A DNA stretch of 64,000 nucleotides from contig OZ241898.1 in NCBI GenBank assembly GCA_965203525.1, positions 992,001-1,056,000 of the forward strand, read 5' to 3'. Positions 16,253-23,767 of this stretch are shown piece after piece. The notes beneath the pieces are model-generated. The model ran no database searches. It was not told where the DNA came from and saw nothing but the letters and a program-made list of their open reading frames with translations. Both the position numbers and the translations under genes were made by a program. Source of the DNA: WTFV01 sp965203525. Its GTDB lineage: Bacteria; Acidobacteriota; Vicinamibacteria; Vicinamibacterales; UBA8438. Positions within the stretch are counted from its first letter, which is position 1, and each line of letters starts with the position of its first letter.

Positions 16253-17674
16253 ATGCGCGAGACTCCGCTGCTTCGACTCCGACGTATCGAGGTCGACGGC
16301 CTCTTCGGTATCTACGACCACCGCATCGACCTCAACCTCCGTGATCGGGTCACGCTCCTGCACGGCCCGAACGGCGTCGGGAAGACCTCCGTGCTGCGGA
16401 TGGTGGACGCCCTGCTGCGGAACGACTTCGCCTGTTTCAAGCGCATTCCGTTCGCACGCTTTCTTCTCGAGTTCGAGGACGGCAGCACCCTGGAATTGCG
16501 GGCGCTCCGCAACGTCGAAAGCAGCGGCGGCGAGGGGGCGGGCGCACTGCGGTTGACGAGGTCGGACGGCGCTTCCGACACCGGCCAGGTAGACCTCCGC
16601 CCGTCCGAGGCGGCGTCCATCGCCGCCCGGATCGACTACCTCCAACCCCATTCCCACCGCCGGGACGCCTGGATCGACGTGCGCAACGGCGAGGTGCTCT
16701 CCGAGATCGACGTGCTTTCGCGGTTCGGCGACAACCGCGGCGACGAGTGGTTCAGGCTTTGGTCGTCCAGAATCGCGGACAGCTCGTCGAGCGGGGAATC
16801 ACCGTGGCTGGACGCGTTTCTGGAGAGCACGAACGCCTTCCTGATCGAGGCGCAACGCCTCGTGCGGATCGAATCGAGCGTCCGGCCGAAAACCGGATTC
16901 GGTCGCGGTTCCTTCGCTTTCGTTTCCAGCGTCCTCGAGTGCAGCCTGGACTTTCAGCGACGTCTCCGCGACACGATGGCGGCGTATGGACGGTACGCGC
17001 AGACCCTGGACCAGTCGTTTCCGCGGCGTCTGATTTCGGCGACGAACCAGCTCGCTCCCGGCGAACTCCGGAAACGCATGACGGATCTCGACAAAAAGAC
17101 GGACGAGCTGCGGGCGCTCGGCATCCTCGACAAGACGCCGGACCGTCCTGAAAAGACGGACGAGCCGCGGGCGCTCGGCATCCTCGACGAGACGCCGGAC
17201 CGCCCTTTCAACGCCGCCAGCTTGGACAAGATGGATTCCACGGAGGCCCGGGTCATGACGCTCTACGTCGAGGACGTCGAGCGCAAACTCCGGGCCCTGG
17301 AGGATCTGGCGAGTCGGCTCCGTCTTCTTCTGAACAGCGTGAACGGAAAGTTCCGGAACAAGCGGATGCGCCTCGATGAAGAAAAACGACTCGCAACGGA
17401 AAACCAGGGCAGCCAACGGCTGCCGCTGGACTCGCTCTCGTCCGGCGAACAACACGAGCTCGTGCTGCACTACGATCTCCTGTTCCGAGTTCCTTCCAAC
17501 ACCGTTGTCCTGATCGACGAACCGGAGCTCTCCCTGCACGTCGGATGGCAGAAGAAGTTTCTGTCCGACCTGACGGCCATCGTCGAACTGTCCGGTCTGG
17601 ACGCCGTGGTCGCCACGCACTCGCCCTTCATCGTCGGCGACCGGGACGACCTGCTGGTCGGCTTGGGCGACTGA
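16253..17674 (+). CDS. AAA-family ATPase, AriA-like (PARIS-type defence)
   Basis: A 473-residue ABC/RecF-like ATPase: Walker A GPNGVGKT at 39-46, signature LSSGEQ at 395-400, Walker B VVLIDEPE at 418-425, and the switch histidine in ATHSP at 454-458. Between the ATPase halves lies a helical arm containing an 18-residue tandem repeat (KTDELRALGILDKTPDRP and a variant, about residues 282-319). The next gene is a DUF4435/TOPRIM protein. An AAA_15 ATPase paired with DUF4435 is the composition of the PARIS abortive-infection system, whose ATPase holds the nuclease inactive until a phage anti-restriction protein is sensed. Size fits AriA. Homology is judged by eye. Confidence 0.8.
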   Translation: MRETPLLRLRRIEVDGLFGIYDHRIDLNLRDRVTLLHGPNGVGKTSVLRMVDALLRNDFACFKRIPFARFLLEFEDGSTLELRALRNVESSGGEGAGALRLTRSDGASDTGQVDLRPSEAASIAARIDYLQPHSHRRDAWIDVRNGEVLSEIDVLSRFGDNRGDEWFRLWSSRIADSSSSGESPWLDAFLESTNAFLIEAQRLVRIESSVRPKTGFGRGSFAFVSSVLECSLDFQRRLRDTMAAYGRYAQTLDQSFPRRLISATNQLAPGELRKRMTDLDKKTDELRALGILDKTPDRPEKTDEPRALGILDETPDRPFNAASLDKMDSTEARVMTLYVEDVERKLRALEDLASRLRLLLNSVNGKFRNKRMRLDEEKRLATENQGSQRLPLDSLSSGEQHELVLHYDLLFRVPSNTVVLIDEPELSLHVGWQKKFLSDLTAIVELSGLDAVVATHSPFIVGDRDDLLVGLGD

Positions 17675-17700
17675 CGGGCCCGGTCCCGACAGACCCGACG

Positions 17701-18537
17701 ATGCAGGGATACAAGTCGCCCGGCGATCTGGTTGCCGAGATCAGGATGAACCGCATGTCCCACGACGGCGCCTTTCTGCTGCTTGAAGGCAAGGACGACG
17801 TCCGGTTCTGGCAGTCGCGGCGCCACTCGAACTGCGAACTCGTCGATGGCGAAGGGAAGCTGAACGTCGTCGGAGCGGTTCGACGGATCGACACGGCGCG
17901 GATCCCGGGCGCTCTCGGAATCGTGGACAGCGACTACGAGCTCCCGACGAGACCGCGCGCCGAGTCCGACAACTTGCTGTACACGGACGCCCACGACCTG
18001 GAGTGCCTTCTGTGTCGCTCGTCCGCACTCGACAAGGTGCTTGCCGAGCACGGCGATGCCGCGAAGATCCGGCGGTTCGAGAGTGCCGGCACCGACATCC
18101 GCGCTGCTCTACTGGAGCGGACACTGGTCTTCGGACGCCTGCGGTGGGCGGCGTGCCGCGAGCAACCGGCGATTGCACTGCGCGGAATGGCGGTACCGCG
18201 GTTCGTGGACGAGGAAAAGTGGACCGTCGACGGCGAGGAGAGGCTGATTCGCGAAACCGTTTCCGATGCCGATGCCCGGGCGGCCGTCAGGATGCGCCTC
18301 GCGCAGCTCCCGGACGCCGACCCCTGGTACGTGGCCCACGGACACGACATGGTCGAGATTCTCCGGACAGGACTCCGGGAAGTTCTCGGAAACCTGCCTG
18401 CCCGCGTCGGGGCGCAGGACGTCGCCGGACTCCTTCGCGCCGGCATGTCCCCCGAGGCCTTGCGAGAGACCGGACTCGGCGCCGGCGTGTATTCCTGGCA
18501 GGCGGCGAACCGCCCCTATTCCGTACTGGCGGATTGA
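17701..18537 (+). CDS. DUF4435 TOPRIM-type effector, AriB-like
   Basis: A 278-residue protein. The N-terminal half has TOPRIM features: LLLEGKDDVRFW with Glu29 and Lys31, then GIVDSDYE with Asp76 and Asp78 as metal ligands, then the DUF4435 block YTDAHDLECLL. In known PARIS systems the AriB subunit uses this site to cut tRNA and halt growth; the same role is inferred here. The ATG at 17701 follows the ATPase stop by 26 bp, so the two form an operon. Moderately lower GC than the housekeeping genes suggests acquisition by transfer. Confidence 0.8.
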   Translation: MQGYKSPGDLVAEIRMNRMSHDGAFLLLEGKDDVRFWQSRRHSNCELVDGEGKLNVVGAVRRIDTARIPGALGIVDSDYELPTRPRAESDNLLYTDAHDLECLLCRSSALDKVLAEHGDAAKIRRFESAGTDIRAALLERTLVFGRLRWAACREQPAIALRGMAVPRFVDEEKWTVDGEERLIRETVSDADARAAVRMRLAQLPDADPWYVAHGHDMVEILRTGLREVLGNLPARVGAQDVAGLLRAGMSPEALRETGLGAGVYSWQAANRPYSVLAD

Positions 18538-18565
18538 CACGGCGCCGAAATCGACGGGACTCGAC

Positions 18566-18647
18566 GAGGACAAGGCCGGCCGGCCCCGGTTCCTGGCGCA
18601 GCGGAAGCGGGAGCAGAGGCGCACCGGATCGAGAAGGTCGGCGCGGA
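18566..18647 (+). repeat. distant copy of an internal ilvC segment
   Basis: About 81 bp (GAGGACAAGGCCGGCCGGCC through the region encoding KQEQAHRIEKVGAE) copy bases 15915-15995 inside ilvC with only a few changes. The two copies bracket the AAA/DUF4435 pair, which suggests that pair entered by an event that duplicated the ilvC 3' end. Confidence 0.85.
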
Positions 18648-19077
18648 ACCGCGGGCGTTCTCAGGCATCGGGGCGTTGCTGCGAATTTATTTGTTGGCGA
18701 TCAGAACGTTTTTGAGACCATCAATGTTCGGTTGAGGTTGCCCCGATTCCGTGGACAGGTTAACGCTTGGGTTCCCATCATGACAGGTCCCCGGATGGAC
18801 GGGTTTCCGTGTGAGTCATCAACGAGAAAAAAGCGCTGTGGACCTGTGGGAATCTCGCGGCCTCGGCGCAGGCGCCGGCGGCAGCGATCGCCCGCGAGAT
18901 TTCCAACGGCCTGTGGGCGCCCGCCGCGCCGATCCGCGGATGCGGCACGACGCCCCGCGGGCGTCCACAGGCCGGGCAGGTCCACAGCGCCCCCGGCGCC
19001 CACTCGGTCCGCCGACGCCGCTTCACGGCGGTTGTCCGCCCCGCGAAGGCGAAGGCGAGCCGTGCGCCCGCGTGCCA

Positions 19078-20004
19078 TCATGCCCTCCGCGTGTTTCCGG
19101 CAGCAACGCCGGTGACGACGCCGGCCGGCGCCGGCGCGCCGGACGCGACCCGGCCCGCGGGTTCGAGCGCCGCGCCGGGCCGGTCCCCGTCCGCGGGCGC
19201 CGTTTCCCGGAGACGTTCGAAATCCAGCGGCGACAGGTAGCCCAACGCGGAATGACGCCGCCGCGTGTTGTACCACCCTTCGATGAACGCGAACACCGCC
19301 GACCGCGCCTCGGCGTGCGTCGCCCACTTCGCGCGGTCGAGCAATTCGCACTCCAGCGTCGCGAAGAAGCTCTCGGCCATCGCGTTGTCGAAGCAGTCGC
19401 CGACCGAACCCATCGACGGCGTCACGCCCCATTCCTGACAGCGGACGCCGAAGGCCAACGACGTGTACTGGCAGCCCTGGTCGGAGTGATGGATCACCGC
19501 CGCCGGCCGGCGCTGCTTCACGGCCATCTCCAGCGCCTCGGTCACCAGCGCCGTGCGCAGGTGCGCCGCCATCGCCCAACCTGTGACCCGCCGGCTGAAC
19601 ACGTCGAGGACGACGGCCAGGTAGAGGAAGCCGGCCCGCGTCGGGACGTACGTGACGTCGGCGACCCACAGCCGGTTCGGCCCTGCCGCCTCGAAACGGC
19701 GCGCGACCCGATCCGGGGCCGGCCGGACCCGCACCGCCCGCCGCGTCGTGCGCGGCCCGCGGCGCCGGCTTACCCCCGCAATGCCCGCCGCACGCATCAC
19801 CCGCGCCACCCGCTTGCGGCTCGCCGCGGCCCCGCCTGCCGACAGTTCTGCGTGAATCCGGGGCGCGCCATACGTCCCGCGGCCGCGGGCGTGGATCGCG
19901 CGGACGCGGACCGTCAGGTCCGCGTCAGCCTGCGCCCGGACGGACGGACCCCGCCGACGCCACGCATGGTACCCGCTCGGGGAGACACCGAGCACCCGGG
20001 CCAT
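19078..20004 (-). CDS. IS3-family transposase OrfB (DDE integrase domain)
   Basis: 308 residues from the ATG; the frame remains open upstream (IRGVCRFLSANQARFRIAT), so the protein is probably made as an OrfAB fusion by -1 frameshifting, perhaps at the AAAAG run near 20093. HTH_21 region GTYGAPRIHAEL, then the rve catalytic core: D in VADVTYVP, D in HHSDQGCQYTS, E in FFATLECELL. Intact C terminus KWATHAEARSAVFAFIEGWYN. All catalytic residues are present, so it may be active. Confidence 0.92.
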   Translation of the reverse strand: MARVLGVSPSGYHAWRRRGPSVRAQADADLTVRVRAIHARGRGTYGAPRIHAELSAGGAAASRKRVARVMRAAGIAGVSRRRGPRTTRRAVRVRPAPDRVARRFEAAGPNRLWVADVTYVPTRAGFLYLAVVLDVFSRRVTGWAMAAHLRTALVTEALEMAVKQRRPAAVIHHSDQGCQYTSLAFGVRCQEWGVTPSMGSVGDCFDNAMAESFFATLECELLDRAKWATHAEARSAVFAFIEGWYNTRRRHSALGYLSPLDFERLRETAPADGDRPGAALEPAGRVASGAPAPAGVVTGVAAGNTRRA

Positions 20005-20036
20005 AGTGGCGATCCGGAAGCGGGCCTGATTCGCGC

Positions 20037-20345
20037 TCAGGAACCGGCAGACCCCCCGGATCCGGTCTCCCGCGCGAACCAGGCCGTGGCTTTTGCCAGG
20101 ATCTCCCGCTCTTCCCGCAGCCGCCGGTTCTCCCGGCGCAGCCGGCGCATCTCCTCACGCTCCCCGGTGCGCAGGCCGTCGGTGCGCTCGCCGGCATCCC
20201 GGCCGGCCTGCGCCACCTGGTTCCGGATGGCCCGGGCCGACGGCTCGAACTCCCGCGCCAGAGCCTCCGGCGTGCGCCCCGACCGGACCAGCTCGACCAT
20301 CTGCCGGCGGAACTCCGCCGCATACGGCGGTCTCGATTTCGGCAT
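20037..20345 (-). CDS. IS3-family transposase OrfA
   Basis: 102 residues with an N-terminal helix-turn-helix (PPYAAEFRRQMVELVRSGRTPEALAREF) and a leucine-zipper-like segment (EMRRLRRENRRLREEREILAKATAW). The start is set by the MPKSRPPY motif, with GGAGGAGG upstream. Confidence 0.9.
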   Translation of the reverse strand: MPKSRPPYAAEFRRQMVELVRSGRTPEALAREFEPSARAIRNQVAQAGRDAGERTDGLRTGEREEMRRLRRENRRLREEREILAKATAWFARETGSGGSAGS

Positions 20346-20479
20346 CGCGGATACCTCCTCCTCCCAACAGGATAGGTGTCCACGAAACCGGGGCAACTCC
20401 AGGTCTTGGGTTACCGGGTCGGGCAAAAAATCCACGAAAGAGTGTGCAGGTACGGCGGCCACGTGCCGATACGTGGAGT

Positions 20480-21964
20480 ATGGCGCGCAAGAACGATGAC
20501 CGGAGCGGTTCGATGGGGCCCGGGCCTCGGCGGGACCCCCGGGACGTGCGCATCGAACACCTCGAACGAGAAAAGGCGAAGCTGATCGAGGATCGGGACC
20601 ACTGGAAGCGCCGCAGCGAGGACCTGCAGGGCCACAGCGAGGACCTGAAGCGCCGCATCGAGCGCCTGGAGAAGGAACTCGAGGCCGCGCGGCGCGCCGG
20701 ACGCCGGCAGGCCGCCCCCTTCGCCAAGGACCGCCGGCAGGGAACCGGACGCCGCCCGGGGCGGCGCGCCGGCGCGGAGTACGGGGAGCAGGGAACCCGC
20801 CGGCCGCCGGCCCGGGTGGACGAGACCCATGCGGCGCCCGCCCCGAAGACGTGCCCCGACTGCGGCGGCCACGTCGCCGTGGAGCGGGTGGCGGAGCAGT
20901 ATCAGGAAGACGTGCCGGACGTGCGCCCGCTGGTGCGCCGCTTCGACGTCGAGGTGGGCCGCTGCGCGCAGTGCTGGCGGCGCGTGCAGGGCCGGCACCC
21001 CTTGCAGACCTCCGATGCGCTCGGCGCGGCCGGCGTGCAGTTGGGGCCGAACGTCGCCGCGCTGACTGCCGAACTGCACACCGAGTCGGGCCTGCCGCTG
21101 GAGAAGACCGCCCGCGTGCTGCGGACCCGGTTCGGACTGCACGTGACCAAAGGCGGCCTGGTCCGACTGCTGCACCGCACGGCCGACGCGGCCGCGCCCG
21201 CGTATGCGGCGCTGTGCGAGCAGGTCCGCCGCAGCCCGGTGGTCACGCCCGACGAGACCGGCTGGCGCGTGGACGCGACCCGCCACTGGCTGTGGGCGTT
21301 CGCCACCCCGGAGACGACGGTCTACTCCATCTGCGCCGGCCGCGGGTTCGCCGACGCGGCGGCGGTGCTCGGCGCCGACTTCGCGGGCGTGCTGGTGCGG
21401 GACGGATGGGTGGCATATCGCGGCTTCGAGCACGCGCCCCACCAGACCTGCCTGGCGCATCTGCTGCGGCGCTGCAAGGACCTGCGGACCGATCATCCCG
21501 ACAGCCCCTGGGCCGCCGCCGTGCAGACGGTCCTGCAGGACGCCCTCGCCCTGCGGACCCGCTGCAACGCCGGCGGCATCGGCGAGCACGGCCTCGCGTC
21601 GGCCCGCGGCCGGCTCGAAGCCCGGCTCGGCCGGCTGATCGACGCCCCGCCGCCGCTGGCCCCCGCCGAGCGCTTCGCCAGGCACCTGGCCCGCGAATTC
21701 GAGGCCGTGTTCCTCTTCCTGCGCGACCCGTCCCTCGACGCCACCAACTGGCGGGCCGAACACGCCATCCGCCCCGCGGTGGTCACCCGCAAGGTCTGCG
21801 GCGGCAACCGCACCCGGCGCGGAGCCGACACCCAGCAGATTCTGGCCAGCGTCGTGCGCACCGCCCGCCAGCGCCAGCTCGACCCCCGCGCCCTGTTCAC
21901 CACGATGCTCTGCGCCCCCGAACCGGTCGTGCCCGAGGCCCTCGCCCTGCCGCCGCCTGCCTGA
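20480..21964 (+). CDS. IS66-family transposase (TnpC-like)
   Basis: 494 residues: N-terminal coiled coil (REKAKLIEDRDHWKRRSEDL), basic linker, zinc-ribbon-like CPDCGGHV ... CAQCWRRV (near residues 123 and 160), then the DDE_Tnp_IS66 catalytic domain (VVTPDETGWRVDATRHWLW, VLVRDGWVAYRGF, and NWRAEHAIRPAVVTRKVCGGNRT). It ends after a short C-terminal domain. Complete in length, hence possibly functional. Confidence 0.93.
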   Translation: MARKNDDRSGSMGPGPRRDPRDVRIEHLEREKAKLIEDRDHWKRRSEDLQGHSEDLKRRIERLEKELEAARRAGRRQAAPFAKDRRQGTGRRPGRRAGAEYGEQGTRRPPARVDETHAAPAPKTCPDCGGHVAVERVAEQYQEDVPDVRPLVRRFDVEVGRCAQCWRRVQGRHPLQTSDALGAAGVQLGPNVAALTAELHTESGLPLEKTARVLRTRFGLHVTKGGLVRLLHRTADAAAPAYAALCEQVRRSPVVTPDETGWRVDATRHWLWAFATPETTVYSICAGRGFADAAAVLGADFAGVLVRDGWVAYRGFEHAPHQTCLAHLLRRCKDLRTDHPDSPWAAAVQTVLQDALALRTRCNAGGIGEHGLASARGRLEARLGRLIDAPPPLAPAERFARHLAREFEAVFLFLRDPSLDATNWRAEHAIRPAVVTRKVCGGNRTRRGADTQQILASVVRTARQRQLDPRALFTTMLCAPEPVVPEALALPPPA

Positions 21965-22754
21965 CGGCCGGCGCGGGAACCACGCATCCGCTTCCGCCCG
22001 GGCCGCGCGGCCCACGACCCCGGACCGATACCCGCGGAAAGCCGCGCCCCCGGCAAAACCCCGGCCCGCTCGCCGCCATCTCGACGCCGGGCCGGCCGCA
22101 ACCGCCGAGGCCTGCTCCACGTCCGGGCTGCGCCGCCGCGCCGAAGACAACGCCCGCAAGAAACGCTGCGCCGACGGCCGGGTGCGGATGCGCTGCCGGA
22201 ACACCCCGCTTGCCGCTTCCATACGGCAGAACCCGTCCCGCCAGAACGACAAAACTGTGCACGGCGCAGCATCGTCAGGCCGTAACTTCCCCGAACGTCC
22301 GCTTCATTTCGCCCCGTGGCCATTGGCTAAATCGGTCCCGAACGCCCGGTAACCCAAGACAATGTTCGTTCTGATCTCAGAATGCGCCTTCTGGTTTTCA
22401 GTCCGCAGGTTTTCGATCTTCCTGTCAAAGTTTGCATTCGTGTCTTCGATCTTCCTGTCAAAGTTTGCATTCGTGTCTTCGATCTTGTCTTCCATTCTCC
22501 ACCATGACTTCACAAGCAAAGTCAGGCCAGTACCAACTATCCCTGTGAACAGCGCAAGCAGCGCGATGATTGCCGACGCCCAACCAGCAGTTATCTCCAT
22601 CCTTCGTATCCTTCCCTGTTCCGAACCAAAAAAACAGTAACGCGGGCCGGCCCGGACGGTCAAGGATCATCTGCAAGTCCTTTGTCTCCAGTCTTTTACG
22701 TCCGTGTCGGAGCGGGCGTGCCGGATCGGCAGCAGCGCCGCAGAACAAGTAAAA

Positions 22755-22935
22755 GCAGCGCTGCTTCGACTTGCGCAGCAGACGGTCGGGAAACCGCCGG
22801 GGCCGTGCGGCGCCGGCGGCGCAGCGCTGCTTCGACTTGCGCAGCGGACGGTCGGGGAACCGCCGGGGCCGTGCGGCGCCGGCGGCGCAGCGCTACTTCA
22901 GCTCGAGCAGCGGATAGTCGGGGAACCGCGGGGTC
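22755..22935. repeat. 66-bp tandem repeat of the protease gene 3' end
   Basis: Units start at 22755, 22821 and 22887 (GCAGCGCTGCTTCGACTTGC). The third is the true 3' end of the minus-strand protease gene. The period is exactly 66 bp, 22 codons. The rest of 22601-22754 holds no gene. Confidence 0.88.
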
Positions 22936-23306
22936 AGCGTGCGGTTCGAGCAGTCGGCGATCAGGTCGAGGGCCGCGAGGACGATCTGCCCGATCAGCGG
23001 CCCGATCAGCGGCGGGCCGACGACGCAGTCCGTGCTCATGGAACGGTTGCCGATGCGGACCGTCACCGGACCCGCCAGCGGCCGTTCCTCCCTGCGTTCG
23101 CCGGCGCAGGTGACGAACGCCTTGCCCCGTTCCTTCAGGCCCGGGCGTTCCACCACGTTCCGCGGCAGAACCAGCGCGACGGCTCCCGTATCGACGACGG
23201 CGTCGACGGTCGAGCGGCGGATTTCGGATTCCCGGCCGTGTCCGCGCTGGAAATGATCCCGGTCGCCGGTGTTTTCGAGTGCGACGTCGGCGCGGATTTC
23301 TCCCAC
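22893..23306 (-). CDS. retropepsin-like aspartic protease
   Basis: A 137-residue protein with the single retropepsin motif VDAVVDTGAVALVLPRNVVE (active Asp in DTG, residues about 42-61) and the second hydrophobic-Gly block IGQIVLAALDLIAD. One domain this size would act as a homodimer. A GTG start at 23306 gives MGEIRADVALENTGDRD, which suits such proteins; reading further upstream gives low-complexity sequence. A run of 12 G sits just before the ribosome site. Substrate unknown. Confidence 0.75.
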   Translation of the reverse strand: MGEIRADVALENTGDRDHFQRGHGRESEIRRSTVDAVVDTGAVALVLPRNVVERPGLKERGKAFVTCAGERREERPLAGPVTVRIGNRSMSTDCVVGPPLIGPLIGQIVLAALDLIADCSNRTLTPRFPDYPLLELK

Positions 23307-23312
23307 CTGGCT

Positions 23313-23324
23313 CCCCCCCCCCCC
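23313..23324 (-). repeat. G12 homopolymer next to the protease start
   Basis: Twelve consecutive G on the coding strand lie 6 bases before the GTG start. Slippage would change the distance or strength of the ribosome site, or the promoter spacing. Confidence 0.6.
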
Positions 23325-23767
23325 GTTCCGTGGAGACGAACGGCGGCGCCGCACGCCGGAAAGGCCGCCCCGCCCGTCACCGGTTCGCGGCTTGACCGCG
23401 AGCGCCGCCGTCACCGCCCGCCGCCCGCCGCCGTTTTCGTCCCGCCCGGCGGCGGGCGGGCCTCCCGCGCCGGCGCCCCCTTCCCGCCGCAAGAGGCCCG
23501 CGAGCGCTCCCGGCCGCCGGGACGGTGACGGCCGGGAAGCGCCGCGGGGAAGAGCGCCGCGGTCAGTCCGGGCCAGGGGCCGGTGACGGCAACCGGAGCC
23601 GGTCCCGGCGGCCGGCGCGGCGCCGGCGGAGACGGCCGAAGCGGCAAGCTCGCCGATCATGGTGCTGGCGGATGCCGGTCGCGCTCGATGAAAAGGGTTC
23701 GACGATCCTGCCACGACGCCCCGGCCGCCGAAAACGGCAGCGGCCGGAAGCGCCGCGAACCACGCGG
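23325..23767. other. gene-free GC-rich spacer
   Basis: No convincing coding region. The sequence is full of short GC-rich repeats (GGTGACGGC, GCCGCGG). Frames crossing it are low-complexity Arg/Pro/Gly translations. Confidence 0.5.

Larger units (their letters stand above)
18733..20401 (-). mobile_element. IS3-family insertion sequence
   Basis: About 1669 bp bounded by imperfect inverted repeats of 27 bp (18733-18759, with GTTGCCCCGATTCCGTGGAC; and 20375-20401). Flanked by the 3-bp target duplication GGT (18730-18732 and 20402-20404). It contains orfA and orfB in overlapping frames and a 320-bp tail with a GC-rich inverted repeat (CCTGTGGGCGCCCG and CGGGCGTCCACAGG). Confidence 0.9.
18731..22360 (+). 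mobile_element. IS66-family element (with an IS3 element inside its left end)
   Basis: Ends are inverted copies of GTCTTGGGTTACCGGG (20403-20418 and 22345-22360). The flanks AATGTTCG at 18723-18730 and 22361-22368 are an 8-bp target duplication, as expected for IS66. The left two bases (GT, 18731-18732) are separated from the rest by the IS3 element. It carries one transposase (20480-21964) and about 380 bp of non-coding DNA after it; no tnpA or tnpB accessory genes are present. Confidence 0.88.
18687..22600 (-). pseudogene. small membrane coiled-coil gene split by nested insertion sequences
   Basis: The 5' part (22600 down to 22361, 80 codons) encodes a transmembrane helix (AIIALLALFTGIVGTGLTLL), then KIEDTNANFDR twice, a hendecad coiled coil. 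The reading frame now runs into the IS66 end and stops at 22304 (98 residues, last 18 from the IS). The lost tail lies at 18687-18730 beyond both elements: removing them and one target copy restores ...EIRTNI-DGLKNVLIANK-stop, a 91-residue protein. The ATG at 22600 has GGAAGG upstream. Base composition is much more AT-rich than its neighbours, suggesting foreign origin. Confidence 0.85.

Noticed and set aside
22304..22360. Taking the 98-residue coiled-coil frame as an intact gene
   Set aside because: Its last 18 codons are the IS66 terminal repeat; the true tail lies at 18687-18730.
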